NCBI GenBank assembly: GCA_963638105.1
Contig: CAVHPP010000003.1
Coordinates: forward strand, 1-64,000
DNA length: 64,000 nucleotides
Source: CAG-217 sp963638105
Lineage (GTDB): Bacteria; Bacillota; Clostridia; Oscillospirales; Acutalibacteraceae
Direction: 5' to 3'
Shown: positions 8,372 to 16,688 of the stretch, piece after piece
Layout of the letters: every line of letters begins with the position of its first letter
Position numbering within the stretch: the first letter of the stretch is position 1
Notes under the pieces: model-generated
What the model was told of the DNA's origin: nothing
The model's input: the letters and a program-made list of their open reading frames with translations, nothing else
Database searches by the model: none
Made by a program: the position numbers and the translations under genes

Positions 8372-9058
8372 ATGAAGTATTTTTTAGACAGCGCAAAAAT
8401 TGACGAGATCAAGGAGGCATACACCACCTTTGGTATTGACGGTGTAACCACCAATCCCAACCACATTATGAACTCCGGCAAGCCGTTCTTTACGGTAATC
8501 GGCGAGCTGGCGGAATTCGTAAAGGAAAACGGAATTGAGGGCTGGGACAAATTTCCCATCTCCGTGGAGATCAACCCCCATTTGGACGACGCAGACGAAA
8601 TGATCGCCATGGGCGAGAAGATCGCCGCCATGTGCCCCAACTTCTGTATCAAGATCCCCTGCACCCAGGCAGGCATTACCGCCGCCAGAGCACTGGAGAA
8701 AAAGGGCGTAAGAACCAATCTGACCCTGGTGTTCTCCGCCTCTCAGGCACTAATCGCCGCCAAGAACAACTCTCTGTTCGTCTCCCCCTTTATCGGCTGG
8801 AAAGAGAACAGCGGCGAGGACTGCAAGCAGTATATTCAGGACATTGTGACCATTTATAAGAACTACGGCTTCTACGGCAAGACCCAGATCATCTGCGCCG
8901 CCGTGCGCACCGGCAAGCAGTTTGTGGACTGCGCCGTGGCCGGGGCGGATATTGTCACTGCCGGTTTGCAGGTATATAAGGACAGCTTTTACCACCCCTT
9001 TACCGACTACGGTCTGGAAAAATTCCAGAGCGCCTGGGACAAGACCATTACGGAATAA
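8372..9058 (+). CDS. sftT: 6-deoxy-6-sulfofructose transaldolase (SftT)
   Basis: 228 residues, the length of short transaldolases of the fructose-6-phosphate aldolase/TalC type. The Schiff-base lysine is Lys94 in CIKIPCTQAG; GVTTNPN near residue 24 and NLTLVFSASQA are family motifs. In the sulfo-TAL pathway the enzyme cleaves sulfofructose, passes the three-carbon ketol unit to glyceraldehyde 3-phosphate to give fructose 6-phosphate and leaves 3-sulfolactaldehyde. It starts 16 bp after the GH31 gene with an AGGAGG site. A housekeeping transaldolase would not normally sit inside such an operon, so the assignment rests on context as well as family. Confidence 0.8.
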   Translation: MKYFLDSAKIDEIKEAYTTFGIDGVTTNPNHIMNSGKPFFTVIGELAEFVKENGIEGWDKFPISVEINPHLDDADEMIAMGEKIAAMCPNFCIKIPCTQAGITAARALEKKGVRTNLTLVFSASQALIAAKNNSLFVSPFIGWKENSGEDCKQYIQDIVTIYKNYGFYGKTQIICAAVRTGKQFVDCAVAGADIVTAGLQVYKDSFYHPFTDYGLEKFQSAWDKTITE

Positions 9059-9094
9059 TCGCTTGCAAAGCAGAAGAAAGGCTGTGTGAATACT

Positions 9095-9961
9095 ATGAAA
9101 ATCGGATTTATCGGGCTGGGCATTATGGGCGAGTCCATGTGTGAAAATATTGTAAAGAAGCACAACGACCCGGTGTACTGCTCCGACCTAAACAAGGATC
9201 AGGTAAAAAAGCTGGAAGCACTGGGTGCCATCGGCTGCGAGAATAATATAGAAGTGGCGAAAAAGGCGGATGTGATCATCACCATGGTGCCCAAATCAGA
9301 GCATGTGCGCTCGGTGTATACCGAACTGCTGCCCTATATGGACAGCAGCAAGATCTGCATTGATATGAGTACCATTGACCCCAGCGTGTCCGTGGAGGTC
9401 TCCAAAATGATCAAGGCCAAGGGCGCCCAGTTTGCGGACGCACCGGTGGTCAAGTCCAAGCCCGCTGCCATTGCGGGAGAACTGGGTATTTTGGTGGGCT
9501 GCGACGAGCCGCTGTATGAAACGATCAAACCCATTTTGCTGTATATGGGCTGCAATGTGATCCGCATGGGCGAGAACGGCAAGGGGCTGGTCATGAAGAT
9601 CTGCCACAATGCCCTGTGCGCCGAGATCCAAAACGGCGTTAACGAAACCTTGCTGCTGGCAGGCAAAATGGGTATTTCTCCGGAGGATTACCACACGGCT
9701 ATCGCCTACGGCGGCGCCCAGTGCTTCTATCTGGACGCCCAGTGGCAAAACATTCGGGACGAGAACTGGGCCACCGCCTTCTCCCTGGAGAACGAGCACA
9801 AGGACCTGGGCATTTGCCAGCGGCTGTCCCAACAGGCGCAAGTAGATATGCCGGTGATGAATTATGTAAAATCCGTTTATGACAAGGGGATGGACGCCGG
9901 GATCGGCAAAGAGGACTGGCGCGCCACCTACAAGATCGTGCGGGGCGATTACAATGCTTGA
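9095..9961 (+). CDS. 3-sulfolactaldehyde reductase (3-hydroxyisobutyrate dehydrogenase family)
   Basis: 288 residues from ATG 9095; a GTG at 9086 is an alternative closer to the AAAGG site. The N-terminal Rossmann motif GFIGLGIMG binds NAD(P)H, and the second domain carries the family lysine in GKGLVMKICHN. E. coli YihU, the sulfolactaldehyde reductase of sulfo-EMP glycolysis, belongs to the same family, so I predict reduction of sulfolactaldehyde to 2,3-dihydroxypropane-1-sulfonate (DHPS). No aldehyde dehydrogenase is present in the operon, which argues for a fermentative, DHPS-forming version of the pathway as described in gut Firmicutes. It overlaps the next gene by 8 bp. Confidence 0.75.
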   Translation: MKIGFIGLGIMGESMCENIVKKHNDPVYCSDLNKDQVKKLEALGAIGCENNIEVAKKADVIITMVPKSEHVRSVYTELLPYMDSSKICIDMSTIDPSVSVEVSKMIKAKGAQFADAPVVKSKPAAIAGELGILVGCDEPLYETIKPILLYMGCNVIRMGENGKGLVMKICHNALCAEIQNGVNETLLLAGKMGISPEDYHTAIAYGGAQCFYLDAQWQNIRDENWATAFSLENEHKDLGICQRLSQQAQVDMPVMNYVKSVYDKGMDAGIGKEDWRATYKIVRGDYNA

Positions 9962-10619
9962 GCGCCTGCAAAAAGTCAACGATGTAAAGATCTGCTCGGT
10001 CTTTGATACAGACTTTGCCCCTTACGGCAAGGTGCTCACCGGCTTTGATTTTGCAAAGGCCGCAGCGTATATGGAGGAGCGCACCTCCATACCGAACAGC
10101 GGCAATGTGTATATCCCCGGCGACCCAAAGCTGGAGGCGCTGCCGGTATTTACCCGGTTGGAGCGCACCGTGTACGGCGAAATGCCCATCCAAGTGGGCT
10201 ACTGCAACGGCAGAAACACCACCTACAACGGCTTTGAGTACCACAAAGGGTCGGAAGTGAACATAGCCGTTACCGACTTTATGCTGGTACTGGGTCACAC
10301 CTGGCAAATGCGTGACAATCGGTTCTATGTGGGGGACGAGCGGGTGTTTTATGTGCCACGGGGCACGGCCATTGAGATGTACCAGACCACCCTGCACCTG
10401 TCCCCTTGCCGTTGCTGCGACCAAGGGTTCAAGGATATTGTGGTACTGCCCAAGGGGACCAACACGCCCCTGGCGCACAAACTCAACGACGCCCACGGCG
10501 AAAACCGCTTGCTGCTGCAAAAAAACAAATGGGTGATCGCCCACAAGGATCGGGCACCGCTGATCAATCAGGGCGCCTTTCCCGGCCTGATCGGCGAAAA
10601 CAAAGAACTGAACTATTAA
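9954..10619 (+). CDS. sftA: DUF4867 protein of the sulfo-TAL pathway (SftA type)
   Basis: 221 residues, no signal peptide or membrane segment, starting inside the reductase gene, so translation is coupled. I recognise it as the DUF4867 family, a cupin-like protein that recurs in sulfo-TAL gene clusters. Visible features are a conserved FDTDFAPYGKVL start and many Tyr, His and Trp residues consistent with a sugar-binding beta-barrel (GYCNGRNTTYNGFEYHKGSE, LVLGHTWQM, FYVPRGTAIEM). No catalytic role is established to my knowledge. Candidate jobs are mutarotation or isomerisation of sulfoquinovose. The family name is from recognition of the sequence pattern and the context, not from a search. Confidence 0.7.
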   Translation: MLERLQKVNDVKICSVFDTDFAPYGKVLTGFDFAKAAAYMEERTSIPNSGNVYIPGDPKLEALPVFTRLERTVYGEMPIQVGYCNGRNTTYNGFEYHKGSEVNIAVTDFMLVLGHTWQMRDNRFYVGDERVFYVPRGTAIEMYQTTLHLSPCRCCDQGFKDIVVLPKGTNTPLAHKLNDAHGENRLLLQKNKWVIAHKDRAPLINQGAFPGLIGENKELNY

Positions 10620-10631
10620 CGGAGCATCATC

Positions 10632-11969
10632 ATGCAAAAAATTAAAACCATCTACATTCCCATCGGCGTGCCCACCTTTCATTTGGAAAGCGCCCGGCGG
10701 GCATTTGACCGTACCGTAAAGCTGCTGAAGGCTATTGACCCGGACATTCTGTGCCCGGAGGATATGCTGCTGAGTCTGGACAGCTTAACGGCGTTTTTAG
10801 AAGACAAAAACCCGGATTTGGCCATTGTGCAAAATGTGACCTTTGCCAACGGGGCTTATATCTCTCAAGTGCTGCGGGAAACAGGCTGCCCGGTTTTGCT
10901 CTGGACCCTGCGGGAGCCGGACGCCGGCGGCGGCCGACTGTGCCTGAACTCCCTGACCGGCGCCTTCTCTGCCGCCAACACCATGGCAGCCATGGGCCGA
11001 ACCTTTGACTACCTGTTGGCGGACCCGGAGGAACCGGTAGCAGAGCGAAAGATCCGCACCATGATCGCCGCCGCGTCACTAAAAAAATCGGTAGCGCACC
11101 TGAACATTCTGCAAGTGGGCCACACCCCGGAGGGCTTCGGCTTCGGCCGGGCGCTGGACGGCGAAATGCAAAAGGTGTTTGGCGCACGGCTCCTGTCCAT
11201 TGAGGCCAGAGAGCTGATCCACCGAGCCAAAACCTTTAGTGAAAACGAAGTAGAGCCGTATATAGAAAGAGCCAAGGCGTCCATCAACGGACTGGACCAA
11301 ATCGAACGCAAAAATGTGGTGGACTTTGCCCGGCTGTTTAAGGCCTATGACGAATACACCCGGGAAAACCAAATCGGCGCTCTTTCCAGCCGGTGCTGGC
11401 CGGACTTCTTTACCGCGTTCGGCACGCCGGTTTGCGCCGTGCTGGGTCTGCTCAATGACCTGGGCATACCCGCCGCCTGCGAGGCGGACACCTACGGTGC
11501 CCTCTCCATGTACTTAGCGACGCAGCTTACCGGCAAGGCCGCTTTCTTCGGCGACCCGGTATCCATCAACGAGCAGGAGAACACCGTCACCTTTTGGCAC
11601 TGCGGTATGGCGCCCTGCTCCCTGGCACGCACCGATACCGGCGCCTGTGCCGGTCTGCACTGCAACAGAAAGATCGGTCCCACCCTGGAATTCGGCTGCA
11701 AGGCCGAAAAACAGGTAACGATCCTGCGGGTAGGCAAAAAGCCGGATGGCAGCTTTCGTCTGTTTATCGCCAAGGGAGAAGCCCCGGACAAACCAAAGCA
11801 ATACTTTGGCACCTCCATCGTAGTACAAACCGAAAACCCGGTAGGCGCCCTCATTGACCGGGCGGTAAAAGACGGTTGGGAGCCGCACTTTGCCGTAGCC
11901 ATGGGCGATATTGGGGAAGAGCTGGAGATCTTTGCCCGCCTGCTGCACATTGAGGCGGATAAATTCTGA
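10632..11969 (+). CDS. sftI: Sulfoquinovose isomerase (L-fucose isomerase-like)
   Basis: 445 residues of the L-fucose/L-arabinose isomerase-like fold. Visible metal-site candidates are Glu in PAACEADTYGALS and the later His in FWHCGMAP, and the sequence DFFTAFGTPVCAVLGLLNDLG is typical of the family. In sulfo-TAL clusters this protein interconverts sulfoquinovose and 6-deoxy-6-sulfofructose ahead of the transaldolase. The gene begins 13 bp after the DUF4867 gene with a CGGAG ribosome site, and its stop overlaps the next start by one base (TGATG). Specificity is inferred from the operon. Confidence 0.75.
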   Translation: MQKIKTIYIPIGVPTFHLESARRAFDRTVKLLKAIDPDILCPEDMLLSLDSLTAFLEDKNPDLAIVQNVTFANGAYISQVLRETGCPVLLWTLREPDAGGGRLCLNSLTGAFSAANTMAAMGRTFDYLLADPEEPVAERKIRTMIAAASLKKSVAHLNILQVGHTPEGFGFGRALDGEMQKVFGARLLSIEARELIHRAKTFSENEVEPYIERAKASINGLDQIERKNVVDFARLFKAYDEYTRENQIGALSSRCWPDFFTAFGTPVCAVLGLLNDLGIPAACEADTYGALSMYLATQLTGKAAFFGDPVSINEQENTVTFWHCGMAPCSLARTDTGACAGLHCNRKIGPTLEFGCKAEKQVTILRVGKKPDGSFRLFIAKGEAPDKPKQYFGTSIVVQTENPVGALIDRAVKDGWEPHFAVAMGDIGEELEIFARLLHIEADKF

Positions 11970-12721
11970 TGTGGGGCGTTAGAAATCTCTGGTTTTACCT
12001 TGTGGTGTTTGCCGCCAATGTAATACAATGCATTACAGGATTTGCAGGCACCGTGCTGGCCATGCCCTTTTCCATTATGCTGGAGGGTTTTAATGTGGCC
12101 AAGCCCATTCTAAACGTGCTGGGCATTGTGGCTTCTGTGATCATCGTGGTGCAAAAGCGCACCTTTGTAGACAAAAAGGAGCTGGGCAAGATCGCCGGTA
12201 TCATGCTGGCAGGCATGGTGCCCGGGGTTTTGATCGTGGATCGCTTTGCGGTGAGCGCCGGCCCGCTGTATAAGCTGCTGGGCATAGTGGTCATCGGCTT
12301 TACGGTGCTGGGCATTGTGCGCGACTACCGACAAAGCCGGGGTGCAGTTCCCCGCCGGGGACGACTGCACAGCGCTGTTTTGTACGGTTTACTGCTGCTG
12401 GCAGGGGTGGTACACGGTATGTTTGTGTGCGGCGGTCCGCTGCTGGTGGTCTACGCCAATGAAAAGTTAAAGGACAGCGACAGCTTTCGCGCCACGGTCT
12501 CCGCTGTTTGGATCTTGCTGAACACCATCAATCTGTTTACCGAGATGGGCGAAGGGCAAATCAGCCACCACACCGTTCTTTTGCTGCTGCCCTCCACCGC
12601 GGTGCTGCTGATCGCCATGCTGGTAGGCAATCTGATCTACAAGCGTATGAACAAAAAGGCATTTATGGCGCTTACCTACACGCTGATGGCCGTCAGCGGT
12701 GCGTCGCTGCTGGTTAAATAG
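11969..12721 (+). CDS. sftE: TauE/SafE (TSUP) family sulfonate exporter
   Basis: 250 residues with about eight hydrophobic segments arranged in two related halves, the TSUP pattern (IQCITGFAGTVLAMPF in the first half; LAGVVHGMFVCGGPLLVVY in the second). TSUP proteins export sulfite, sulfoacetate and other organosulfonates. In sulfoglycolytic operons they are the proposed exit route for DHPS or sulfolactate, and that role fits here. It is the marker that most clearly separates this operon from an ordinary hexose operon. Translation is coupled to the isomerase gene. Confidence 0.8.
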   Translation: MWGVRNLWFYLVVFAANVIQCITGFAGTVLAMPFSIMLEGFNVAKPILNVLGIVASVIIVVQKRTFVDKKELGKIAGIMLAGMVPGVLIVDRFAVSAGPLYKLLGIVVIGFTVLGIVRDYRQSRGAVPRRGRLHSAVLYGLLLLAGVVHGMFVCGGPLLVVYANEKLKDSDSFRATVSAVWILLNTINLFTEMGEGQISHHTVLLLLPSTAVLLIAMLVGNLIYKRMNKKAFMALTYTLMAVSGASLLVK

Positions 12722-12731
12722 GAGGTTCCCT

Positions 12732-13838
12732 TTGGCAAAAGGACTGAATTTGAAATCCGTTAAAAGTGAAAATCGCAGCATGGTTCTGTACCTGCTGAAC
12801 ACCTACGGCAGCCTGAGCCGAAAGGAAATTGCCAACAAATTGTCCCTGACCCCGGCGGCGGTCACCAAGATCTGCAACGAGCTGATCGCTGAGGGGTTTA
12901 TTCGGGAGAGCGGTCTGCTGGACGCCGGGGGCAAATCCGGTCGGCGGGAAGTTTTGCTGCGCCTTTGCCTGGAAGACAAGTATGTGCTGGGCGTGCACGC
13001 AGAGAAAGACGCCATCACCTATTCCCTATCCGATTTGGCAGGGCGGGCCGTCTGTTTACAAAAAAGCCCGCTGCTCACAGATATAAACCGGGTGGTGGAG
13101 GCGCTGCTGGCATTTATCCGGGAAAACCGGATCGACCTGCAAACGGTGCTGGCCGCCGGCGTGTGCATTATCGGTGCAGCGGCGCAAAACGACTTTGGTG
13201 TTTGGAAAGACTGCAATATTGAAGAAACATTCCGCGCCGCTCTGGGCATACCCGTTGTGGTGGAAAACAATGTAAAAGCCTTTGCCCAGGCAGAGCTGAT
13301 CTACGGCAAAGCCGGGGGCAACAATGCGGTGCTGTTCTTCAAATGGGGGCCGGGTATCGGCTCCTCCATCGCCACCGACGGCAAGGTGCAGTCCGGCAAC
13401 GACAACGGCATTGCCGAGATCGGTCACTACATTGTGAACACCGGAGGCAAAAAGTGCCGTTGCGGCCGCTACGGCTGCCTGGAGACAGAGGTATCCAGCC
13501 GCGCCATTCTGGACGCTGCCGGAGGGCACACGCCGCTGGAAGCGATCATAAACAGCCAAGACCGGAATATGATCTATATGCTGGACCACAAGATCGACCT
13601 GGTGGCGCTGGCGCTGGTGAATACCGCCACCATTTTGAACGCAGACAGCATTGTGCTGTTCGGTCTGCTGTTTGATAATGCGAGAATTATGGAAAAACTG
13701 GTCAAGCAGTGCGTACGCTATAATCGAAATTTCAACGAGAGGATGATCCGCATTTCCAATCTGAACGGCAAACGCGACTATATCGGCTGTGTGGCCATGT
13801 GCGCCAAGGCGTACTTTTTTGAAGTCGGTTTTTATTAA
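12732..13838 (+). CDS. ROK-family transcriptional repressor of the sulfoquinovose operon
   Basis: 368 residues from a TTG start at 12732 that follows AGGAGG (12720-12725) at normal spacing; an upstream ATG has no ribosome site and lies inside the exporter gene. Residues 1-80 form a winged helix-turn-helix (SLSRKEIANKLSLTPAAVTK). The rest is a ROK sugar-kinase-like sensor with the zinc motif CRCGRYGCLE. The ATP-binding residues of true kinases look degenerate, as usual in XylR/NagC repressors. It probably binds the palindrome at 6324-6346 and is released by sulfoquinovose or a pathway intermediate. Being inside the operon it would control itself. Confidence 0.82.
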   Translation: MAKGLNLKSVKSENRSMVLYLLNTYGSLSRKEIANKLSLTPAAVTKICNELIAEGFIRESGLLDAGGKSGRREVLLRLCLEDKYVLGVHAEKDAITYSLSDLAGRAVCLQKSPLLTDINRVVEALLAFIRENRIDLQTVLAAGVCIIGAAAQNDFGVWKDCNIEETFRAALGIPVVVENNVKAFAQAELIYGKAGGNNAVLFFKWGPGIGSSIATDGKVQSGNDNGIAEIGHYIVNTGGKKCRCGRYGCLETEVSSRAILDAAGGHTPLEAIINSQDRNMIYMLDHKIDLVALALVNTATILNADSIVLFGLLFDNARIMEKLVKQCVRYNRNFNERMIRISNLNGKRDYIGCVAMCAKAYFFEVGFY

Positions 13839-13868
13839 ATATCTTTTCACAAATGAAGGGGGATTTTT

Positions 13869-15284
13869 ATGAGCGAAAAGAGTTTAACACACGGCATAAA
13901 GTTTAAGGACAAGATCGGCTACGCCATGGGCGACATGGGCGGCCTATTGACCTTCTCACTGATCGGTGCATTTCAAAACAAGTTTTACACCGATGTGCTG
14001 CACATTCAGCCTGCCAAGATCGTGGTTCTGATTTTGGTGGCACGGCTTTGGGACGCCATCAACGACCCCATTTGGGGCGCGTTCATTGACTCCAGAAAGC
14101 CAACCAAGCAAGGCAAATTCCGCCCGTATGTATTTTGGTTTTCCATTCCGCTGGCGGTGTCTGCGGTGCTGATGTTTACGGTCATTCCCAATTTAAGTGA
14201 GGCCAAATACCTGCTGTTTGCCTACATCACCTACATTCTGTACGGTATGTTGTACACCTGCGTTAACATTCCTTACGGCTCTCTGGCCTCCGTGGTCACC
14301 GATGATGAGAAAGAGCGCTCCTCCCTGTCCATGTGGCGTTCCATCGGCGCCGGCATCGGCGGCTTGCCGGGCACCATTCTCTTTCCCATGCTGGTATACA
14401 ACACCACCATCGCCGCCGACGGCACCAAAATTCAAACGCTGGACGGTAACAAACTGACCATCGGCGTTTTGATCCTGGCCATTATCTCCGTTGCGGTCTA
14501 CTTCGGTCACTACAAGCTGACTAAGGAAAGAATTGTACCGATCCAAAAGAAAAAAGGCGACTATAACGCCTTTAAGACCATTGCCGACCTGGCAAAGAAC
14601 AGACCGTTTGTCATGCTTTGCCTGGCGTCTATGCTGCTGATCGCGTTCCAGTTCTACTATCAGTCCACCTATCAGTACCTGTTTGCAGACTACTACCACA
14701 GCGCCCAGTTGTATTCTCTGGTGACCATCTGCACCTATTTGCCCATGGCCATCTTGATTCCCATTATGAACAAGCTGATCGACAAGTTCGGCAAAAAGGA
14801 GCTTTGCGCCTTTGGTATGGGCTTTGCGGCGCTGGTCAGCTTCCTTCTGTTCTTTATCAAGACCAGCAATCCCTATGTATTTTTGGTATGCACCTTTTTC
14901 TCCGGCCTGGGCCAAACTTTCCTGGTGCTGGAGGTGTGGGCGCTGGTGATGGATGTGATCGACTACCACGAGATCCGCACCCATCGTCGGGAGGAAGGCA
15001 CCGCCTACGCGGTTTTCTCCTTTACCAGAAAGCTGGGGCAAACCCTGGCAGGCGTTGGACTGAATGCCCTTTTAGCGGTGATCCATTACGACAGCACCGC
15101 CTCAGCCAACAACACGGCGCTGCCGGAGGATGTGCTCAATAAGCTCTATGACATTTCCACCCTTGTGCCGGCCATTGCCATGACGCTTATGGCGATTTTA
15201 CTGGCGGTAGGCTACAACCTGTCCAAGAAAAAGCTGGCCGTTTTGCAGCCCCAGCTGAAAGAAATCCGCGAAAACGAAGAATAA
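13869..15284 (+). CDS. GPH-family sugar:cation symporter
   Basis: 471 residues with about twelve membrane segments. The N-terminal KIGYAMGDMGG and ARLWDAINDPIWGAFIDSRKP motifs are diagnostic of the glycoside-pentoside-hexuronide (MelB-like) symporters. It is the last gene of the sulfoquinovose operon, with a GAAGGGGG ribosome site and a terminator just after it. It most likely imports sulfoquinovose or its glycosides together with a cation. E. coli uses a related MFS carrier (YihO) for the same step. Confidence 0.85.
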   Translation: MSEKSLTHGIKFKDKIGYAMGDMGGLLTFSLIGAFQNKFYTDVLHIQPAKIVVLILVARLWDAINDPIWGAFIDSRKPTKQGKFRPYVFWFSIPLAVSAVLMFTVIPNLSEAKYLLFAYITYILYGMLYTCVNIPYGSLASVVTDDEKERSSLSMWRSIGAGIGGLPGTILFPMLVYNTTIAADGTKIQTLDGNKLTIGVLILAIISVAVYFGHYKLTKERIVPIQKKKGDYNAFKTIADLAKNRPFVMLCLASMLLIAFQFYYQSTYQYLFADYYHSAQLYSLVTICTYLPMAILIPIMNKLIDKFGKKELCAFGMGFAALVSFLLFFIKTSNPYVFLVCTFFSGLGQTFLVLEVWALVMDVIDYHEIRTHRREEGTAYAVFSFTRKLGQTLAGVGLNALLAVIHYDSTASANNTALPEDVLNKLYDISTLVPAIAMTLMAILLAVGYNLSKKKLAVLQPQLKEIRENEE

Positions 15285-15308
15285 CCCACCCAAATAAGCA
15301 TAAAAGAA

Positions 15309-15336
15309 CAGATACACCGGCGTGTATCTGTTTTTT
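15309..15336 (+). terminator. Terminator of the sulfoquinovose operon
   Basis: A perfect 9-bp stem CAGATACAC / GTGTATCTG with loop CGGC is followed by six T, directly after the symporter gene. Confidence 0.9.
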
Positions 15337-15364
15337 ATTTGCCTATTTGCAGGCTATGCGTAGA

Positions 15365-16153
15365 TCATTGCCGCTCCAGCACCACGATCTTGTTGGACAA
15401 ATTCCGCACAAAGGCCAGCTTGTCCAGCAGCTTATAAACGGGCATAAAGACCGCCATACCCTCAGTCAGGCTGTGCTCCTCCACAAAGACAAAGCCCCGC
15501 ACCAGCGCAGAAAGGGTCTTGCCGTTTTTCACGCCCCAGGTGAACTTGGCCTTGCTGGCTTCAATGGACTTCTCCTTAAGGCTCTTTACAAACGCCGGGC
15601 TCATGGTCTCCACAAACACGGTGGCCCGGTTAAATCCGGCGGCGATCACATCAAAAATACGGCGCACATCACCTGCGCGCAGGTACATGGTCAGCCCCTC
15701 AATGATCACCAGCACAGGCGCCTGCTGTGCCTCAATTTGGCTGCTCCAATCATCCATGGCAGACATGGCGATCTGGGAGATATTCCCCTGCTCCGGCAGC
15801 AGCTTGGCGCGCACGGCCATGGTCTCCGGCAGGTCCAGATTGTACCAGTGCGCATAGCCCGCCATACGGTAACAACGCGTATCCAGCCCACAGGCAATGT
15901 TCACCACCACAGCTCCCGGGTGCTTTGCCAGCCAGGCGGCCACCATATTGTCCAGCACCACCGTGCGGGCAACCACCCCGCTGCGCATGGCGCCGTCTTT
16001 CTCCGCCTTAGAAAAATCATAGTCCAGCCGACCGATCAGTTCTTCCGCTTTTCGATCCGTGATCACGCCACGGGTTCGGCTCTCCCGGGCACGGGCATAT
16101 ACCGTTTGCAGCATGGTCTCCGGCACGCCGGTCAGTGTCATCTTTTCATGCAT
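15365..16153 (-). CDS. LCM-family S-adenosylmethionine-dependent O-methyltransferase
   Basis: 262 residues from ATG 16153, preceded by GGAAG; an upstream GTG lacks a site. The motif VVVNIACGLDTRCYRM is the SAM-binding GxGxDTR signature of the leucine carboxyl methyltransferase (Ppm1/Tcmp) family. Bacterial members methylate carboxyl or hydroxyl groups of small metabolites, and the substrate here cannot be read. It stands alone between two terminators with its own consensus promoter, over which lies an unusual palindrome, so it is separately regulated. Its end converges with the end of the sulfoquinovose operon and I see no functional link. Confidence 0.78.
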   Translation of the reverse strand: MHEKMTLTGVPETMLQTVYARARESRTRGVITDRKAEELIGRLDYDFSKAEKDGAMRSGVVARTVVLDNMVAAWLAKHPGAVVVNIACGLDTRCYRMAGYAHWYNLDLPETMAVRAKLLPEQGNISQIAMSAMDDWSSQIEAQQAPVLVIIEGLTMYLRAGDVRRIFDVIAAGFNRATVFVETMSPAFVKSLKEKSIEASKAKFTWGVKNGKTLSALVRGFVFVEEHSLTEGMAVFMPVYKLLDKLAFVRNLSNKIVVLERQ

Positions 16154-16191
16154 CCCATTTTGTCTTCCTTTCCTCTCTTGGTACACAGTAT

Positions 16192-16211
16192 AGGTTAGCC
16201 GCCGCTAACCT
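16192..16211 (-). promoter_or_regulatory. Palindromic operator downstream of the methyltransferase promoter
   Basis: A perfect 8-bp inverted repeat AGGTTAGC / GCTAACCT with a 4-base centre sits at the expected transcription start. The half-sites resemble DtxR/IdeR iron boxes (TTAGGTTAGSCTAACCTAA), but the halves are 5 bp further apart than in that consensus. Confidence 0.6.
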
Positions 16212-16220
16212 CCAAAGCCT

Positions 16221-16249
16221 ATTATAGCCATCTTTTCCCCTGCTGTCAA
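16221..16249 (-). promoter_or_regulatory. Consensus sigma-A promoter of the methyltransferase gene
   Basis: On the minus strand TTGACA (16249-16244), a 17-bp spacer and TATAAT (16226-16221). Confidence 0.9.
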
Positions 16250-16299
16250 TGCGTAATCCGCTGGGAACCGCTGACTGTAAATGCCAAAGACCTATAAAA

Positions 16300-16337
16300 A
16301 GCCGACGACTGCACAAATAGACGCACTGTCGTCGGCT
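16300..16337 (-). terminator. Terminator of the hypB operon
   Basis: A 10-bp stem AGCCGACGAC / GTCGTCGGCT with an 18-base loop, followed on the minus strand by TTTTT. It lies just past the second hypA gene. Confidence 0.85.
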
Positions 16338-16343
16338 GTATTT

Positions 16344-16685
16344 TTAATACCCCTCGATCCGGTCGATGAGGAATTGGCGGCCGGACAAAATGAGATGATC
16401 GTGGCTACCGCAACGGGGGCAAGCGCGGCCGCAGGCCAAATGGGCATACAAGCGGGCACAATGCGCACACATGGCAATAGCCGGCAGGTGCTCCAGCTCC
16501 AACCGGGTAGAACGAAGCGGCGTATCTCGCACCACAGCATTCCAGCACTCCCGCAGGTACGGACCCTCCACACCGGACAGCTCCCCCACTTGCAGGCGCA
16601 CCGCTTCCACCCGGTGCAGCCCGGCCTCTGCGGCCAGCTGGGTCACCGTGCGGTACAGCTCATACACAATACTCAATTCGTGCAT
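16344..16685 (-). CDS. hypA: HypA-like nickel metallochaperone, copy 2
   Basis: 113 residues. The N-terminus MHELSIV carries the His2/Glu3 nickel ligands of HypA, and the zinc site has two pairs of cysteines (CAHC ... CPRC). HypA passes nickel to [NiFe] hydrogenase or urease maturation. It starts 3 bp after the first hypA gene, so the two form a tandem pair that may act as a heterodimer. No hydrogenase structural gene is in the window. Confidence 0.85.
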   Translation of the reverse strand: MHELSIVYELYRTVTQLAAEAGLHRVEAVRLQVGELSGVEGPYLRECWNAVVRDTPLRSTRLELEHLPAIAMCAHCARLYAHLACGRACPRCGSHDHLILSGRQFLIDRIEGY

Positions 16686-16688
16686 TCT

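Noticed and set aside
8372..9058. Housekeeping transaldolase of the pentose phosphate pathway.
   Set aside because: It lies inside a tightly packed operon with sulfoquinovosidase, DUF4867 and TauE-like genes, which points to sulfofructose as substrate.
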